Positions 7,998 to 16,484 of a stretch of DNA of 64,000 bases are shown piece after piece (the first letter of the stretch is position 1; each line of letters begins with the position of its first letter). The DNA is taken from assembly GCF_000226975.2 (NCBI RefSeq), contig NZ_CP019285.1, positions 2,108,001 to 2,172,000 of the forward strand. Direction: 5' to 3'. The DNA is from Halobiforma lacisalsi AJ5. GTDB lineage: Archaea; Halobacteriota; Halobacteria; Halobacteriales; Natrialbaceae. The notes under the pieces were generated by a model that saw only the letters and a program-made list of their open reading frames with translations, was not told the DNA's origin and did not search any database. Position numbers and translations under genes: made by a program.

Positions 7998-9083
7998 GTG
8001 ACGCAGACTCCGATCGACACCACACGTCGCGGATTGCTCCGGGCCGCTGCCGTCGGGTTCGGAATCGTCGGCTCCGGCACGGCGGTCGCCAGTGGAGCCG
8101 CACAGGACGACGACGAAGGCGAGGACGCAAGCGAAGGGCGCTACGTCGACGTCTACGAGTCGATCATCGACGAGGTCGTCCTCGTCTCCGTCTCGGGGAT
8201 GGACGGGCCGGGTCCCGGCGGACTCGGTTCCGGGTTCGTCGTCGACGACCACGTCGTCACGAACGCACACGTCGTCCGGGACGCGGACGACGTCGAACTC
8301 CAGTTCACCGACGAGCAGTGGCGAACCGCCACGGTCCTCGGAACCGACGAGTACAGCGACCTCGCCGTCCTCGAGGTCGACGACTTCCCGGACGTCGTCG
8401 ACGGGCTCTCGCTGGCCGACGAGCGGCCGGCGGTCGGACAGGAAGTCGTCGCGCTGGGCAACCCGCTCGGACTCGACGCCTCGATCACCCAGGGGATCGT
8501 CAGCGGGGTCGATCGCTCGCTGCCGAGCCCCACCGGGTTCTCCATCCCCGCAGCGATCCAGACGGACGCGCCCGTCAACCCGGGCAACAGCGGCGGCCCA
8601 CTTGTCGACCTCGAGGGGTCGGTGCTGGGCGTGGTCTTCGCCGGGGCCGGACAGACCATCGGGTTCGCGATCTCCTCCCAACTGGCCGCGCGGGTGGTGC
8701 CGGCGCTCGCCGCGGACGGGGAGTACCGCCACTCCTACGTCGGCGTCGGGGTCGACCCCGTCGATCCGCGTATCGCCGAGGCAAACGGGCTGGACGAGCC
8801 GCGGGGGGTCCTCGTCCGCGAGGTCAGGCCAGATGGGCCGGCCAGTGGCGTGCTCGAGCCGGCCGACGAGGTGGCGACCGTCGACGGGGTGCCGGTTCCC
8901 GCAGGCGGCGACGTGATCGTCGCCATCGACGACGAGGAGATTCCAAACGAGGAACGACTCGCGTCGTACCTGGCCCTCGAGACGTCCCCGGAGGAGACGA
9001 TCGAGGTCGACGTCGTTCGCGACGGCGAGCGAGAGACGGTCGAGTTAACCCTCGAGGAACGACCGCCGGTAGAGGGCCCCTGA
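7998..9083 (+). CDS. Tat-exported HtrA/Deg-type serine protease with PDZ domain
   Basis: A 361-residue protein. The N-terminus has a twin-arginine signal (TTRRGLLRAAAVGFG followed by an Ala/Gly-rich core and an A-S-G-A region), so it is exported folded. The trypsin-like domain carries the complete triad H91 (TNAHVV), D121 (YSDLAVLEV) and S198 (PGNSGGPL). A PDZ domain follows from about residue 255 (VGVGVDPVDPRIAEANGL, later a VIVAIDDEEIPN segment). Likely role: degradation or chaperoning of misfolded proteins outside the membrane. GTG 7998 is chosen because a TATA element sits about 27 bases upstream and the Tat motif is then close to the N-terminus; GTG 7986 is possible. Confidence 0.9.
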   Translation: MTQTPIDTTRRGLLRAAAVGFGIVGSGTAVASGAAQDDDEGEDASEGRYVDVYESIIDEVVLVSVSGMDGPGPGGLGSGFVVDDHVVTNAHVVRDADDVELQFTDEQWRTATVLGTDEYSDLAVLEVDDFPDVVDGLSLADERPAVGQEVVALGNPLGLDASITQGIVSGVDRSLPSPTGFSIPAAIQTDAPVNPGNSGGPLVDLEGSVLGVVFAGAGQTIGFAISSQLAARVVPALAADGEYRHSYVGVGVDPVDPRIAEANGLDEPRGVLVREVRPDGPASGVLEPADEVATVDGVPVPAGGDVIVAIDDEEIPNEERLASYLALETSPEETIEVDVVRDGERETVELTLEERPPVEGP

Positions 9084-9089
9084 GAGTCG

Positions 9090-9296
9090 TCAGCCGCCGG
9101 TTTTCGCGCTCTCCTCTGGTTCCTCTTCCGCGTCCTCGAGGTCCTCGATCTCCTCGTCCCGCGGCGCGTTCTGTGTCCCGAGGTCGCCGCCGTCGACCTC
9201 GTCCGGATCACGGTCGATCCGCTCGAGTTCGTCCTCGATTTCGGCCTCCCGTTCCGCCTCGCGTTCGCTGGTTCTGTCGCTGTCGTCTTCGGCCAT
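9090..9296 (-). CDS. Small acidic hypothetical protein
   Basis: A 68-residue, very acidic protein (MAEDDSDRTSEREAEREAEI at the start) with no cysteines, membrane segment or recognisable domain; it is probably largely helical or disordered. It converges with the protease gene, 6 bases apart. ATG 9296 is preferred; an upstream in-frame extension to 9455 would give a basic, non-haloarchaeal N-terminus. Function unknown. Confidence 0.5.
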   Translation of the reverse strand: MAEDDSDRTSEREAEREAEIEDELERIDRDPDEVDGGDLGTQNAPRDEEIEDLEDAEEEPEESAKTGG

Positions 9297-9420
9297 GACA
9301 CCGGTCGTTCGTCGTCCAGCGACGTGGGCCTCCGGCCGTCGAGTGCAACGTCGATCCAGCCGAACGGCCCCGTCTCGGGTCTCGTCTCGAGTTCCGATCG
9401 AACTAACCGTCCAGCCGACA

Positions 9421-9437
9421 CGAAAGACAGATAAAAG
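9421..9437 (+). promoter_or_regulatory. BRE/TATA promoter of secE-spt5
   Basis: CGAAAGAC (9421-9428, BRE-like) followed by ATAAAAG (9431-9437), about 28 bases before the secE ATG at 9462, as expected for a leaderless transcript. The promoter of the zinc-finger/EF-1 beta operon at 47551 has the same CGAAAGAC. Confidence 0.7.
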
Positions 9438-9461
9438 GCCCCGCGTTGTGAACACATAGAT

Positions 9462-9638
9462 ATGGACGTTCCGTACGACCTCACCTCGTACGTCAGGGTG
9501 TTGAAGATGGCGACGACACCCACGACGAACGAGTTCCTTCAGGTGTCGAAGATCGCCGGTGCTGGCATCCTGCTCGTCGGGTTGATGGGATTCCTCATCG
9601 GCGCGATAATGCTCGTGCTGACCGGTGGTGGCATCTGA
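9462..9638 (+). CDS. secE: Preprotein translocase subunit SecE
   Basis: A 58-residue protein ([20 protein letters not shown] and on) with an amphipathic N-terminal helix, the segment [14 protein letters not shown] typical of SecE/Sec61-gamma, and one C-terminal membrane helix ([19 protein letters not shown]). It is part of the SecYE translocation channel. Its stop overlaps the next start (TGATG at 9636-9640), and the pairing secE-spt5 is the conserved archaeal order. Confidence 0.93.
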   Translation: MDVPYDLTSYVRVLKMATTPTTNEFLQVSKIAGAGILLVGLMGFLIGAIMLVLTGGGI

Positions 9639-10075
9639 TGGGAATCTACGCAGTCAAGACCACCGCGAGCCAGGAACGCACCGTCGCGGACATGATCATC
9701 AACCGCGAGGAGCCCGAGATCCACGCCGCGCTCGCGCCGGACTCGCTTACCTCCTACGTGATGGTCGAGTCCGACGGCGACGCGGTCCTTCAGCGCGTCC
9801 TCGAGGACATCCCCCACGCCCGGAGCATCGTCCCCGGCGAGTCCGACATTTCGGAAGTCGAGCACTTCCTCTCGCCGAAGCCGGACGTCGAGGGGATCGC
9901 CGAGGGCGACATCGTGGAACTCATCGCCGGCCCGTTCAAGGGCGAGAAGGCACAGGTCCAGCGCATCGACGAGGGCAAGGATCAGGTGACCGTCGAACTG
10001 TACGAAGCGACGGTCCCGATTCCGGTGACCGTTCGGGGCGACCAGATTCGCGTCCTCGATTCCGACGAGCGGTAA
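9638..10075 (+). CDS. spt5: Transcription elongation factor Spt5 (NusG homologue)
   Basis: A 145-residue protein with an N-terminal NGN domain ([20 protein letters not shown], residues 1-85) and a C-terminal KOW domain ([20 protein letters not shown], about 90-120). With Spt4 it clamps RNA polymerase and aids processive elongation; the length is normal for archaea. It is translationally coupled to secE by a one-base overlap. Confidence 0.95.
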   Translation: MGIYAVKTTASQERTVADMIINREEPEIHAALAPDSLTSYVMVESDGDAVLQRVLEDIPHARSIVPGESDISEVEHFLSPKPDVEGIAEGDIVELIAGPFKGEKAQVQRIDEGKDQVTVELYEATVPIPVTVRGDQIRVLDSDER

Positions 10076-10245
10076 CTCCCGTTTAGCCCACGGCTAGCCG
10101 GTTCGGCACCCGACTCGAGGCTGCTCGAACGACACCTATCGGCAGTCTCTTCTCGAATGTGCTCGGTGTTCATCGCGAACGGGCGAGTAGAAAAGCGAGA
10201 GCCGAACGCACGCTCGAGACGGACACAGACGCAACTGCTCGAGGG

Positions 10246-10539
10246 TCAGCCTTCGCGTTTCAGTTCGGTCGCGATCGTTTCCATGTTCGCTTCGGACTCG
10301 ATCTCGTCTAAGAGTTCCTCGCGCTCGCGGACGTCCTCCGCGTCGGCCCCGTAGGCCCGGACGTACTCCGCCCGGCTGTGTTCGTTGAACGCGTGGCGGA
10401 TCGCCAGGTAGCCGTCCGGAACGACGGTGCCACAGACCTTGCACTCCCGACGCTCGTGTTCGGTCGCCTGATGGACCACGGCCGACTCGACGTCGGCGAA
10501 CACCTCCCCGCAGCCGTCGATTCCGCATTCCCAGGCCAT
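10246..10539 (-). CDS. Small zinc-finger protein, haloarchaeal conserved (DUF7565-like)
   Basis: A 97-residue protein. Two cysteine/histidine groups are visible: C-G-I-D-G-C with a later H-Q-A-T-E-H, and C-K-V-C-G with R-H-A-F-N-E-H. These look like two C2H2-type fingers, and a charged helical tail follows. It probably binds nucleic acid or protein. The DUF assignment is from memory and not certain. Confidence 0.65.
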   Translation of the reverse strand: MAWECGIDGCGEVFADVESAVVHQATEHERRECKVCGTVVPDGYLAIRHAFNEHSRAEYVRAYGADAEDVREREELLDEIESEANMETIATELKREG

Positions 10540-10704
10540 TTGGGGGTAGTCGGTGGGCCGACCTAATGGTCTTTTCGTCGTTACCTCGCGTCGATATAAC
10601 CGTTCGAGTCAGCGTGGACAACCCCTCGTCGTCGGGGGTCCACTCGAGTGGGCCGGAATCCCGGAATCAGAACGAATAACTCGCCCGTCCCGTTATCGTC
10701 CCGT

Positions 10705-11535
10705 GTGAGCGAGAGCGATGGCGACGGTGACGGCGGTCCCGGTGTCGGCGTCGATGACGAAAGCGAAGTCGGCGACGGCGACGCCGTCTCGCGCGTCGAC
10801 TGTCACGTGAAAGTGCTCGACGACGAGGTCGTGGCGCGGGCCGAGCAGGCGGGCCTCGACGCGATCGTCTACGCTCCACACTTCACCCGACTCCCGGAAA
10901 TTCGGCGCGAAGCCGAGCGCTACTCGACCGACGACTTGCTGGTCGTGCCCGCCCGGGAGGTCTTCACCGGCCCCTGGTACGAACGCAAACACGTCCTCGC
11001 GATCGGCCTCGAGGAGCCGGTTCCCGACTTCATCCCGCTCGAGACCGCGATGGACGAGTTCGAACGCCAGGACGCGACGGTACTCGCCCCTCACCCCGAG
11101 TTCGCCAACGTGAGCGTCACCGCGTCCGACGTTCATCGGTACGCGGACCGGATCGACGCGCTCGAGATCTTCAACCCGAAACACCTCCCGCTGCACAACC
11201 GACAGGCCCGCGAGATCGCCGAATCGGTCGACCTACCGCCGTTTACCTCCTCCTACGCCCACCTGCCGCGAACGGTCGGGGTCTCGCATACGACCTTCGA
11301 CGTCCCGATCGAGACGGAGGCGGACCTCCGGGCCGCCCTCGAGGACGGCCTCGCGCGGCGGATCGTCTACCGGAACGGGCTCGATCGGTGGGCGACGACC
11401 GCGGGCGAACTCGGTCACCTCGCCTACGAGAACACCTGGAAGAAGGTGGATCGGCTCTTCCTGTCGGGGATCGAGCCGACTCATCCCCGACACATCGCCT
11501 ACGACGGGCGGTTCGAAGACGTCGCGGTGTACTGA
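10705..11535 (+). CDS. PHP-domain protein
   Basis: A 276-residue protein. The segment SRVDCHVKVLDDEVVARA and the later APHFTRLPEIRREAERY, LAPHPEFANV and YAHLPRTVGVSHT follow the strand-histidine pattern of PHP phosphoesterases, and the C-terminal helix region (RWATTAGELGHLAYENTWKK) matches PHP-associated domains. The first motif is C-H rather than the usual H-x-H, so part of the metal site may be altered. GTG 10705 is chosen because it follows an AATAAC TATA-like element (about 10675) at leaderless distance and removes a non-conserved extension. Substrate unknown. Confidence 0.7.
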   Translation: MSESDGDGDGGPGVGVDDESEVGDGDAVSRVDCHVKVLDDEVVARAEQAGLDAIVYAPHFTRLPEIRREAERYSTDDLLVVPAREVFTGPWYERKHVLAIGLEEPVPDFIPLETAMDEFERQDATVLAPHPEFANVSVTASDVHRYADRIDALEIFNPKHLPLHNRQAREIAESVDLPPFTSSYAHLPRTVGVSHTTFDVPIETEADLRAALEDGLARRIVYRNGLDRWATTAGELGHLAYENTWKKVDRLFLSGIEPTHPRHIAYDGRFEDVAVY

Positions 11536-11565
11536 GTCCCCCGTTTCGGTCGACTCGAGCGCTCG

Positions 11566-12126
11566 TTACCCATCATCTCCTTTCTCCGCTCCGTCCGACC
11601 GGACCGCTTGCAGCGTCGCCGCCATGCGATCCCAGTGGCTGCCCTGCCAGAAGTATTGGCCGCAGTCTACGCATCGCCAGAGGTCGGACGGGCGGTCACG
11701 ATCTGCCTCCGTTCCGTCACCCGTTCCGTTCCCGCTCGAGTCGGCCCCTCGCGAGCCTGGTCCCGGAACGTAGTCGGGAAGGTCGTCTACGGCGTCCGGA
11801 TCGACTCGCTCGAGCGGACCGTTGCACCGACCGCAAAACCGTGGTTCGGCCGCGATATCGAGGGGAACGCCGGCCGTCGCCAGCTCCACCAGCTGGGCCT
11901 CGACCTCGTGGGCCTCGAGGAGGATCGACCCCGGGGAGTCGGCCGTCCGGTTCGCGAGCGCGACGTCGCGGGTGACGACTGTCCGGTCCTCGTCTTCGGC
12001 GACGACCACCACGGCGTCGTCGCCCTCGAGATCCCGGCCCCGCTCGCCGGCGTAGGCGGTGTCGTGATTACACAGCCGCAAATAGGGGACGAGCCCGCCA
12101 CACATGACGTCGAGGAGGAGCCGCAT
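11566..12126 (-). CDS. Mut7-C RNAse-domain protein
   Basis: A 186-residue protein starting MRLLLDVMCGGLVPYLRLCN, the diagnostic N-terminus of the Mut7-C (PIN-like) fold. RTVVTRDVALANR follows, and then a zinc-ribbon made of C-G-R-C and C-V-D-C pairs around residues 105-160. The two Cys pairs are split by a Ser/Gly/Asp-rich insert. Likely an RNA-binding nuclease-like protein. ATG 12126 overlaps the PolX stop (TGATG), so it is the last gene of the operon DUF5788-like / polX / mut7-C. Confidence 0.8.
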   Translation of the reverse strand: MRLLLDVMCGGLVPYLRLCNHDTAYAGERGRDLEGDDAVVVVAEDEDRTVVTRDVALANRTADSPGSILLEAHEVEAQLVELATAGVPLDIAAEPRFCGRCNGPLERVDPDAVDDLPDYVPGPGSRGADSSGNGTGDGTEADRDRPSDLWRCVDCGQYFWQGSHWDRMAATLQAVRSDGAEKGDDG

Positions 12127-13877
12127 CAGTGCAGGAAAGCCCGCAGGTCCTCGAGGTCCCAGGTGTTGATCACGTCCGCGGGGTCGGCCCATCCGCGTCG
12201 GGCCGTGTGGACGCCCCAGCGGACGTACTCGAGGGTCGCCGGCCGGTGAGCGTCGGTGTTGATCGCGATCGGCGCGCCCTCCTCGACGGCGGCCTGGACG
12301 GCGCTCCCCCACAGGTCGAGTCGGCGGGGATTGCTGTTGACCTCGAGGGCGGTGCTATGGGCGGCCGCGGCCCGGCCGAGTTCGGCGGCGTCGAACTCGA
12401 GGCCGGAGCGCTCGTTGAGCAATCGGCCGCTGGGGTGGCCCAGCACGTCGATCGCGGGGTTCTCGATCGCGCGGACGAGTCGCTCGGTCGCCGTCTCGGC
12501 GTCCTGGTCGAGCGCGCTGTGGGGCGAGGCGACGACGACGTCGAGCGCGTCGACGACGTCGTCCCCGAGATCGATCTCCCCGGTCGCGTCGACGTTAGCC
12601 TCGATCCCCGCGAAGACCTCGAGGTCGCTGTCCTCGGCGGCCTCGCGGACCACCTCGACCTGCTTCAGGATCTCCTCGTCGGAGAGCCCCATGTCGCCGA
12701 CGACGCCCGGCCCTTCGGCGTGGTCCGCGATCCCGAAGTAGTCGTAGCCGTGTTCCTCGGCGCCCGCGATCATCTCCGCGACGGTGTTGTTCCCGTCGGA
12801 CCACTCGGTGTGGGTGTGGAGATCGCCCCGGACGTCCTCGCGAGTAACCAGTTCCGGCAGGTCCCCGTTCTCGGCGGCCTCGATCTCGCCGCGGTCCTCG
12901 CGGAGTTCCGGCGGGATCCAGGGGAGCCCGAGGGCCTCGTACATCCCTTCCTCGGTTTCGCCCGCGACGCGGTCGCCGACGCGTTGGCCCTCCTCGGCGT
13001 CCTCGAGGTCGCTGACGTCGAAGGCGCCGTACTCGTTCAGTTTCATCCCGCGGTCGATCGCGTAGTTGCGCAGGGTGACGTTGTGGTCCTTGCTCCCGGT
13101 GAAATACTGCAGGGCGGAGCCGAACTCCTCGGGTGCGACAACCCGGAGGTCGATCCGAATTTCGCCGACCCGGACGCTGGCCTTCGCGGGTCCGGACTCG
13201 ATCTCGCCGTCGACGGAGTCCCAGTCGACGAACCGTTCGACGACCGCTTCCGGGGAGTCCGTCGCCGCGAGCACGTCCACGTCGCCGATCGTCTCGCGCC
13301 ACCGGCGGATCGAGCCCGCGACTTCACAGCGATCGACTTCCTCGAGGGATTCGAGGAAGGCGAGTACGTCGTCGGCGAGCGGGCGTCCCTCGCCGAGCAG
13401 GTAGCGCTGGCCGACCTGGCGGGCGAACTCGAGGTTGTCCCGGATGTTCTGCTCGGTCTTGGGGCCGAACCCCTTGACTTCCTGGATCTCGCCGTTCTCG
13501 GCGGCCTCTTCGAGGTCGTCTAAGGTCTCGATCCCGAGTTCGCGGTACAGTTTGCCGGCCGTCTTCGGGCCGACGCCCTCGACGCGGGTGATGTCGGCGA
13601 TGTCGATCGGCAACTCGGCGCGCAGTTCCTCGAGTTCGTCGATCGACCCGGTCTCGACGTACTCGACGATCTTCGAGGCGATGGCGTCGCCGACGCCGTC
13701 GATGTCCTCGATGGCGTCGCGGTCGCCCTCGGCGACGTAGTCGGCGATCGGCGTCGGGTGCGAGCGGACGTTTTCGGCCGCGCGCCGGTACGCCCGGGGT
13801 TTGTACTCGACGTCGTCGGCCTCGAGCAGGTCGGCGAACTCCTCGAACCGGCCGGCGATTTCGGCGTTGGTCGCCAT
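12126..13877 (-). CDS. polX: DNA polymerase/3'-5' exonuclease PolX
   Basis: A 583-residue family-X polymerase. In order: an N-terminal 8-kDa-like helical region (ATNAEIAGRFEEFADLLEAD), helix-hairpin-helix segments (DIDGVGDAIASKI, RVEGVGPKTAGKL, VKGFGPKTEQNI), the nucleotidyltransferase palm with GSIRRWRETIGDVDVLAA, and a C-terminal PHP domain (DLHTHTEWSDGNNTVAEMI, VASPHSALDQ). PolX fills short gaps in base-excision repair and the PHP domain supplies 3'-5' exonuclease/phosphatase activity. ATG 13877 lies just after the stop of the upstream gene; an in-frame ATG at 13886 would add three residues. Confidence 0.93.
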   Translation of the reverse strand: MATNAEIAGRFEEFADLLEADDVEYKPRAYRRAAENVRSHPTPIADYVAEGDRDAIEDIDGVGDAIASKIVEYVETGSIDELEELRAELPIDIADITRVEGVGPKTAGKLYRELGIETLDDLEEAAENGEIQEVKGFGPKTEQNIRDNLEFARQVGQRYLLGEGRPLADDVLAFLESLEEVDRCEVAGSIRRWRETIGDVDVLAATDSPEAVVERFVDWDSVDGEIESGPAKASVRVGEIRIDLRVVAPEEFGSALQYFTGSKDHNVTLRNYAIDRGMKLNEYGAFDVSDLEDAEEGQRVGDRVAGETEEGMYEALGLPWIPPELREDRGEIEAAENGDLPELVTREDVRGDLHTHTEWSDGNNTVAEMIAGAEEHGYDYFGIADHAEGPGVVGDMGLSDEEILKQVEVVREAAEDSDLEVFAGIEANVDATGEIDLGDDVVDALDVVVASPHSALDQDAETATERLVRAIENPAIDVLGHPSGRLLNERSGLEFDAAELGRAAAAHSTALEVNSNPRRLDLWGSAVQAAVEEGAPIAINTDAHRPATLEYVRWGVHTARRGWADPADVINTWDLEDLRAFLH

Positions 13878-13882
13878 CGGTA

Positions 13883-14323
13883 TCACCGACCCCTCCGTTT
13901 GCCCTGATCGTCGTCCTGACCCAGGGCTTTCTTCAGGAACGACATCCAGCGTTTGCGATCCTGGGCCTGCTTTGCCTTCTGCTCGCGCTCGATGTCGGTC
14001 GGCCCCAGGCTCTCCAGGGCGTTCAGCGCGCGGTCGATCCCGATGATGCTGCCGGCGAGTTCCTCGCCCCTCTCGCGGGAGATATCCCCCTCTTCGATCC
14101 GCTCGAGGCGCTCGAGCCGTTCGCGTCGCAGGTTCCGTTTGGCCTGCTCGACGCGGTCGCGCTCCCCGGGCGGGACCGTCTCGCGGCGCTTGATCTCGAA
14201 GACGAAGGTTCGGAGATCGATCTCCTCGCCCTGGACCTCGATGGTCTCCGGGATGTCCGCGCCGACGGTCGCGCCCTCACGCTCGACGCGCTCGAGCAGT
14301 TGCTTGCGCTCGTACTCTTGCAC
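13883..14323 (-). CDS. Conserved haloarchaeal protein (DUF5788-like)
   Basis: A 146-residue charged, mostly helical protein (QEYERKQLLERVEREG, EQAKRNLRRERLERLERIEE, ALNALESLGPTDIEREQKAK). No catalytic motif is visible. It is first in an operon with polX and the Mut7-C gene, so a role in nucleic-acid metabolism is possible but unproven. GTG 14323 is preferred over an in-frame TTG at 14350 because a TATA-like ACACTTTT on the minus strand (about 14358-14365) would start RNA between the two. Confidence 0.6.
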   Translation of the reverse strand: MQEYERKQLLERVEREGATVGADIPETIEVQGEEIDLRTFVFEIKRRETVPPGERDRVEQAKRNLRRERLERLERIEEGDISRERGEELAGSIIGIDRALNALESLGPTDIEREQKAKQAQDRKRWMSFLKKALGQDDDQGKRRGR

Positions 14324-14500
14324 GCCTCGATATGGGGTCCGGGGAGCCAAAAGTGTACAGTCCGTCGAGCGCTACCGGCGGGCGCTGGATGTCCCCGAGT
14401 GTCGGCTCTCGCCGGCCGTTACCGGACCCGATGGCCGTCGACCCCGAGTCCTGAGACGGAACCCCAAATCCCTTGACGACTCCCCCCTTACCTCAGCCCA

Positions 14501-15466
14501 ATGGCCCAGTGCGACGTGTGTGGGAAAGACGACAATATGCCGTACAACTGTCGGCACTGCGGCGGCACCTACTGTGCCGACCATCGGCTCCCGGAGAACC
14601 ACAACTGCTCCGGGCTCGAGAACTGGAACGACCCCAGCGGCGTCTTCGGGAGCGGCTTCGACGACAGCGTCCAGACCGGAAGCAGCTCGGGGACGTCGAA
14701 ATCGACGGCAGCGAAGGCGCTCGATAAACTGCCGATCGACACGGGTCCCGGCGGCCCGCTGGCGTACTTCCGCGGGAACATGACGTATACCCTTCTGGCG
14801 GTGATGTGGGTCACGTTCCTGCTCCAGTGGGTCACGCTCCTGGTCGGGGGTGCAGTCGTCCACCGGACGCTGTTCATCCTGTCGCCACAGAACCCAGAGT
14901 ACGTCTGGACGTGGGTAACGTCCGTCTTCGCCCACGATCCGAGCAACATCTTCCACATCGTCTTCAACAGCATCGTGATATTCTTCTTCGGCCCCATCGT
15001 CGAGCGCTACGTCGGGTCGAAGAAGTTCGCGATCCTGTTCGTCGTCAGCGGCGCGCTCGCCGGCCTCGCACAGACGGCGATCCAGATCGGGCAGGGGTAC
15101 GCGGCGATACCGGGCATCGGCGGCGTTCTCGGCGCCAGCGGTGCCGCACTGGCGATCATGGGCGTCATCACCATCCTGAACCCGAACCTCCGGGTCTACC
15201 TGATGTTCATGATCCCGATGCCGCTCTGGGTGCTGACCGCCGGTATCGCCGTCGTCAGCGTCTTCTTCGTCGGCGTCGGCGGCGGTGGAAACATCGCCCA
15301 CGCGGCCCACCTCGTCGGGCTGCTCGTCGGACTCGGCTACGGCGAGTACATCAAGCGAACGAAAAACGTCCGTACGCCGAACCAGTTCCAGTTGGGCGGC
15401 GGACCGGGCGGCCCCGGTGGACCGGGTGGGCCCGGCGGTCCCGGTGGCGGTCGCCGCCGCTTCTGA
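14501..15466 (+). CDS. Rhomboid intramembrane serine protease with N-terminal AN1 zinc finger
   Basis: A 321-residue protein. Residues 4-36 are a complete AN1 finger: C4-x2-C7-x9-C17-x2-C20-x4-C25-x2-H28-x5-H34-x-C36. After a Ser/Gly linker come about six membrane helices with the rhomboid catalytic serine in GGVLGASGAALAIMG and the catalytic histidine in GNIAHAAHLVG. The tail is a GGP repeat of about 20 residues ending in RRRF. The finger should be cytoplasmic and could recruit substrates or a ubiquitin-like protein. ATG 14501 places the finger at the N-terminus. The family call is firm; substrates are unknown. Confidence 0.92.
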   Translation: MAQCDVCGKDDNMPYNCRHCGGTYCADHRLPENHNCSGLENWNDPSGVFGSGFDDSVQTGSSSGTSKSTAAKALDKLPIDTGPGGPLAYFRGNMTYTLLAVMWVTFLLQWVTLLVGGAVVHRTLFILSPQNPEYVWTWVTSVFAHDPSNIFHIVFNSIVIFFFGPIVERYVGSKKFAILFVVSGALAGLAQTAIQIGQGYAAIPGIGGVLGASGAALAIMGVITILNPNLRVYLMFMIPMPLWVLTAGIAVVSVFFVGVGGGGNIAHAAHLVGLLVGLGYGEYIKRTKNVRTPNQFQLGGGPGGPGGPGGPGGPGGGRRRF

Positions 15467-15510
15467 CCCGTTGGCACCGGGCCGGTCGCCGCTCGCCAGC
15501 CGCCGCTTAC

Positions 15511-15549
15511 CGCTCGTTCGTTCGCTCGTTCGCTCGTTCGCTCGTTCGC
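15511..15549 (+). repeat. Short tandem repeat CGCTCGTT
   Basis: About 39 bases of repeating CGCTCGTT units between the rhomboid and endonuclease V genes, 42 bases before the latter's start. It could arise by slippage; no coding role. Confidence 0.7.
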
Positions 15550-15590
15550 AACCCGACCACTGATTTTCCCGCACCGTCAACGCTGCTCCT

Positions 15591-16424
15591 ATGAGCGCAC
15601 CCCGTTCCGACCTCGCTCCCGAACCCGGCCTCTCCCGCCGGGAGATGGAACGCCTCCAGCGGGAGATCGCCGACGCCGCCGTCTTCGAGGACGACTTCCC
15701 GTTCGATCCGGCCGCAATAACGAACCCGCTCGAGGCCAGCGCGAACGCGGCCGCTTCCGACCTCGAGACCCCGGAGGCCGCCGAGCGCGCTGACCCGCCG
15801 ATCGTCGCCGGCGTCGACCAGTCGTTTCTCGACGACGACCGGGCGCTTTCCGCCGTCGTCGCGACTCGCGCCGGCGAGGTGATCGAACGCGTCCACGCGG
15901 TCACTCCCCTCGAGATCCCCTACGTTCCCGGGCTGCTCGCGTTCCGCGAGGGCGGGCCGATCCTGGCGGCGCTCGAGGAGTTGTCGGTCTCCCCCGACAT
16001 CCTGTTGTTCGACGGCAGCGGCCGCATCCACTTCCGGCAGGCCGGCATCGCCACCCATATCGGCGTCGTCCGGGACGTGCCGAGCGTCGGCGTCGCGAAG
16101 AGCCTGCTGTGCGGGGAGCCGGCAGCGGAGACCGAGAACCTTCCGGCCGGAACGCGGGTGCCCATCGAGGCCGACTCGAGCGTCGACGCGCCCGACGGGA
16201 CGCTGCTGGGCTATGCTCTCCAGACCCGCCAGTACGACTCGCCGGACCGCTACATCAACCCCCTGTACGTCAGCCCTGGCCACCGTGTCGGACCGGAGAC
16301 GGCCGCCGACGTGGTCGAGGCGCTGGCAACGAGCTACAAACTGCCCGAACCAGTTCGGCTGGCCGACAGCTACGCCGAGGAGGCGAAGTCACTCGTCGAG
16401 CCGGAAACCGATCACGAGAACTGA
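15591..16424 (+). CDS. nfi: Endonuclease V
   Basis: A 277-residue protein with the endonuclease V motifs VAGVDQSFL (first metal Asp), ALEELSVSPDILLFDGSGR (second catalytic Asp), HFRQAGIATHIGVV and VGVAKSLLCG (catalytic Lys), then an RYINPLYVSPGHRVG region. It nicks DNA (or RNA) 3' of deaminated adenine (inosine). It is somewhat longer than bacterial Nfi because of an acidic N-terminal insert (about residues 45-65). The ATG at 15591 has a TATA-like TGATTTT about 29 bases upstream. Confidence 0.92.
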   Translation: MSAPRSDLAPEPGLSRREMERLQREIADAAVFEDDFPFDPAAITNPLEASANAAASDLETPEAAERADPPIVAGVDQSFLDDDRALSAVVATRAGEVIERVHAVTPLEIPYVPGLLAFREGGPILAALEELSVSPDILLFDGSGRIHFRQAGIATHIGVVRDVPSVGVAKSLLCGEPAAETENLPAGTRVPIEADSSVDAPDGTLLGYALQTRQYDSPDRYINPLYVSPGHRVGPETAADVVEALATSYKLPEPVRLADSYAEEAKSLVEPETDHEN

Positions 16425-16449
16425 CGGTACGCTCTGCGCGACAAACCGT

Positions 16450-16465
16450 CGATACTTAGGTATCG
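16450..16465. promoter_or_regulatory. TATA-overlapping 16-bp palindrome before the SDR gene
   Basis: CGATAC-TTAG-GTATCG, with 6-bp arms, centred 27.5 bases before the ATG at 16485, the place where the TATA element should be. A nearly identical sequence stands at 41035-41050 before the AI-2E-type transporter, 13 of 16 bases the same. It is likely a binding site for a regulator that acts on the core promoter. Confidence 0.55.
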
Positions 16466-16484
16466 TCTCACGAACGGATCGCAC

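Noticed and set aside
15511..15549. Repeated CGCTCGTT as a possible CRISPR or integration site
   Set aside because: Units are contiguous with no spacers and total only about 39 bases; a simple slippage repeat.
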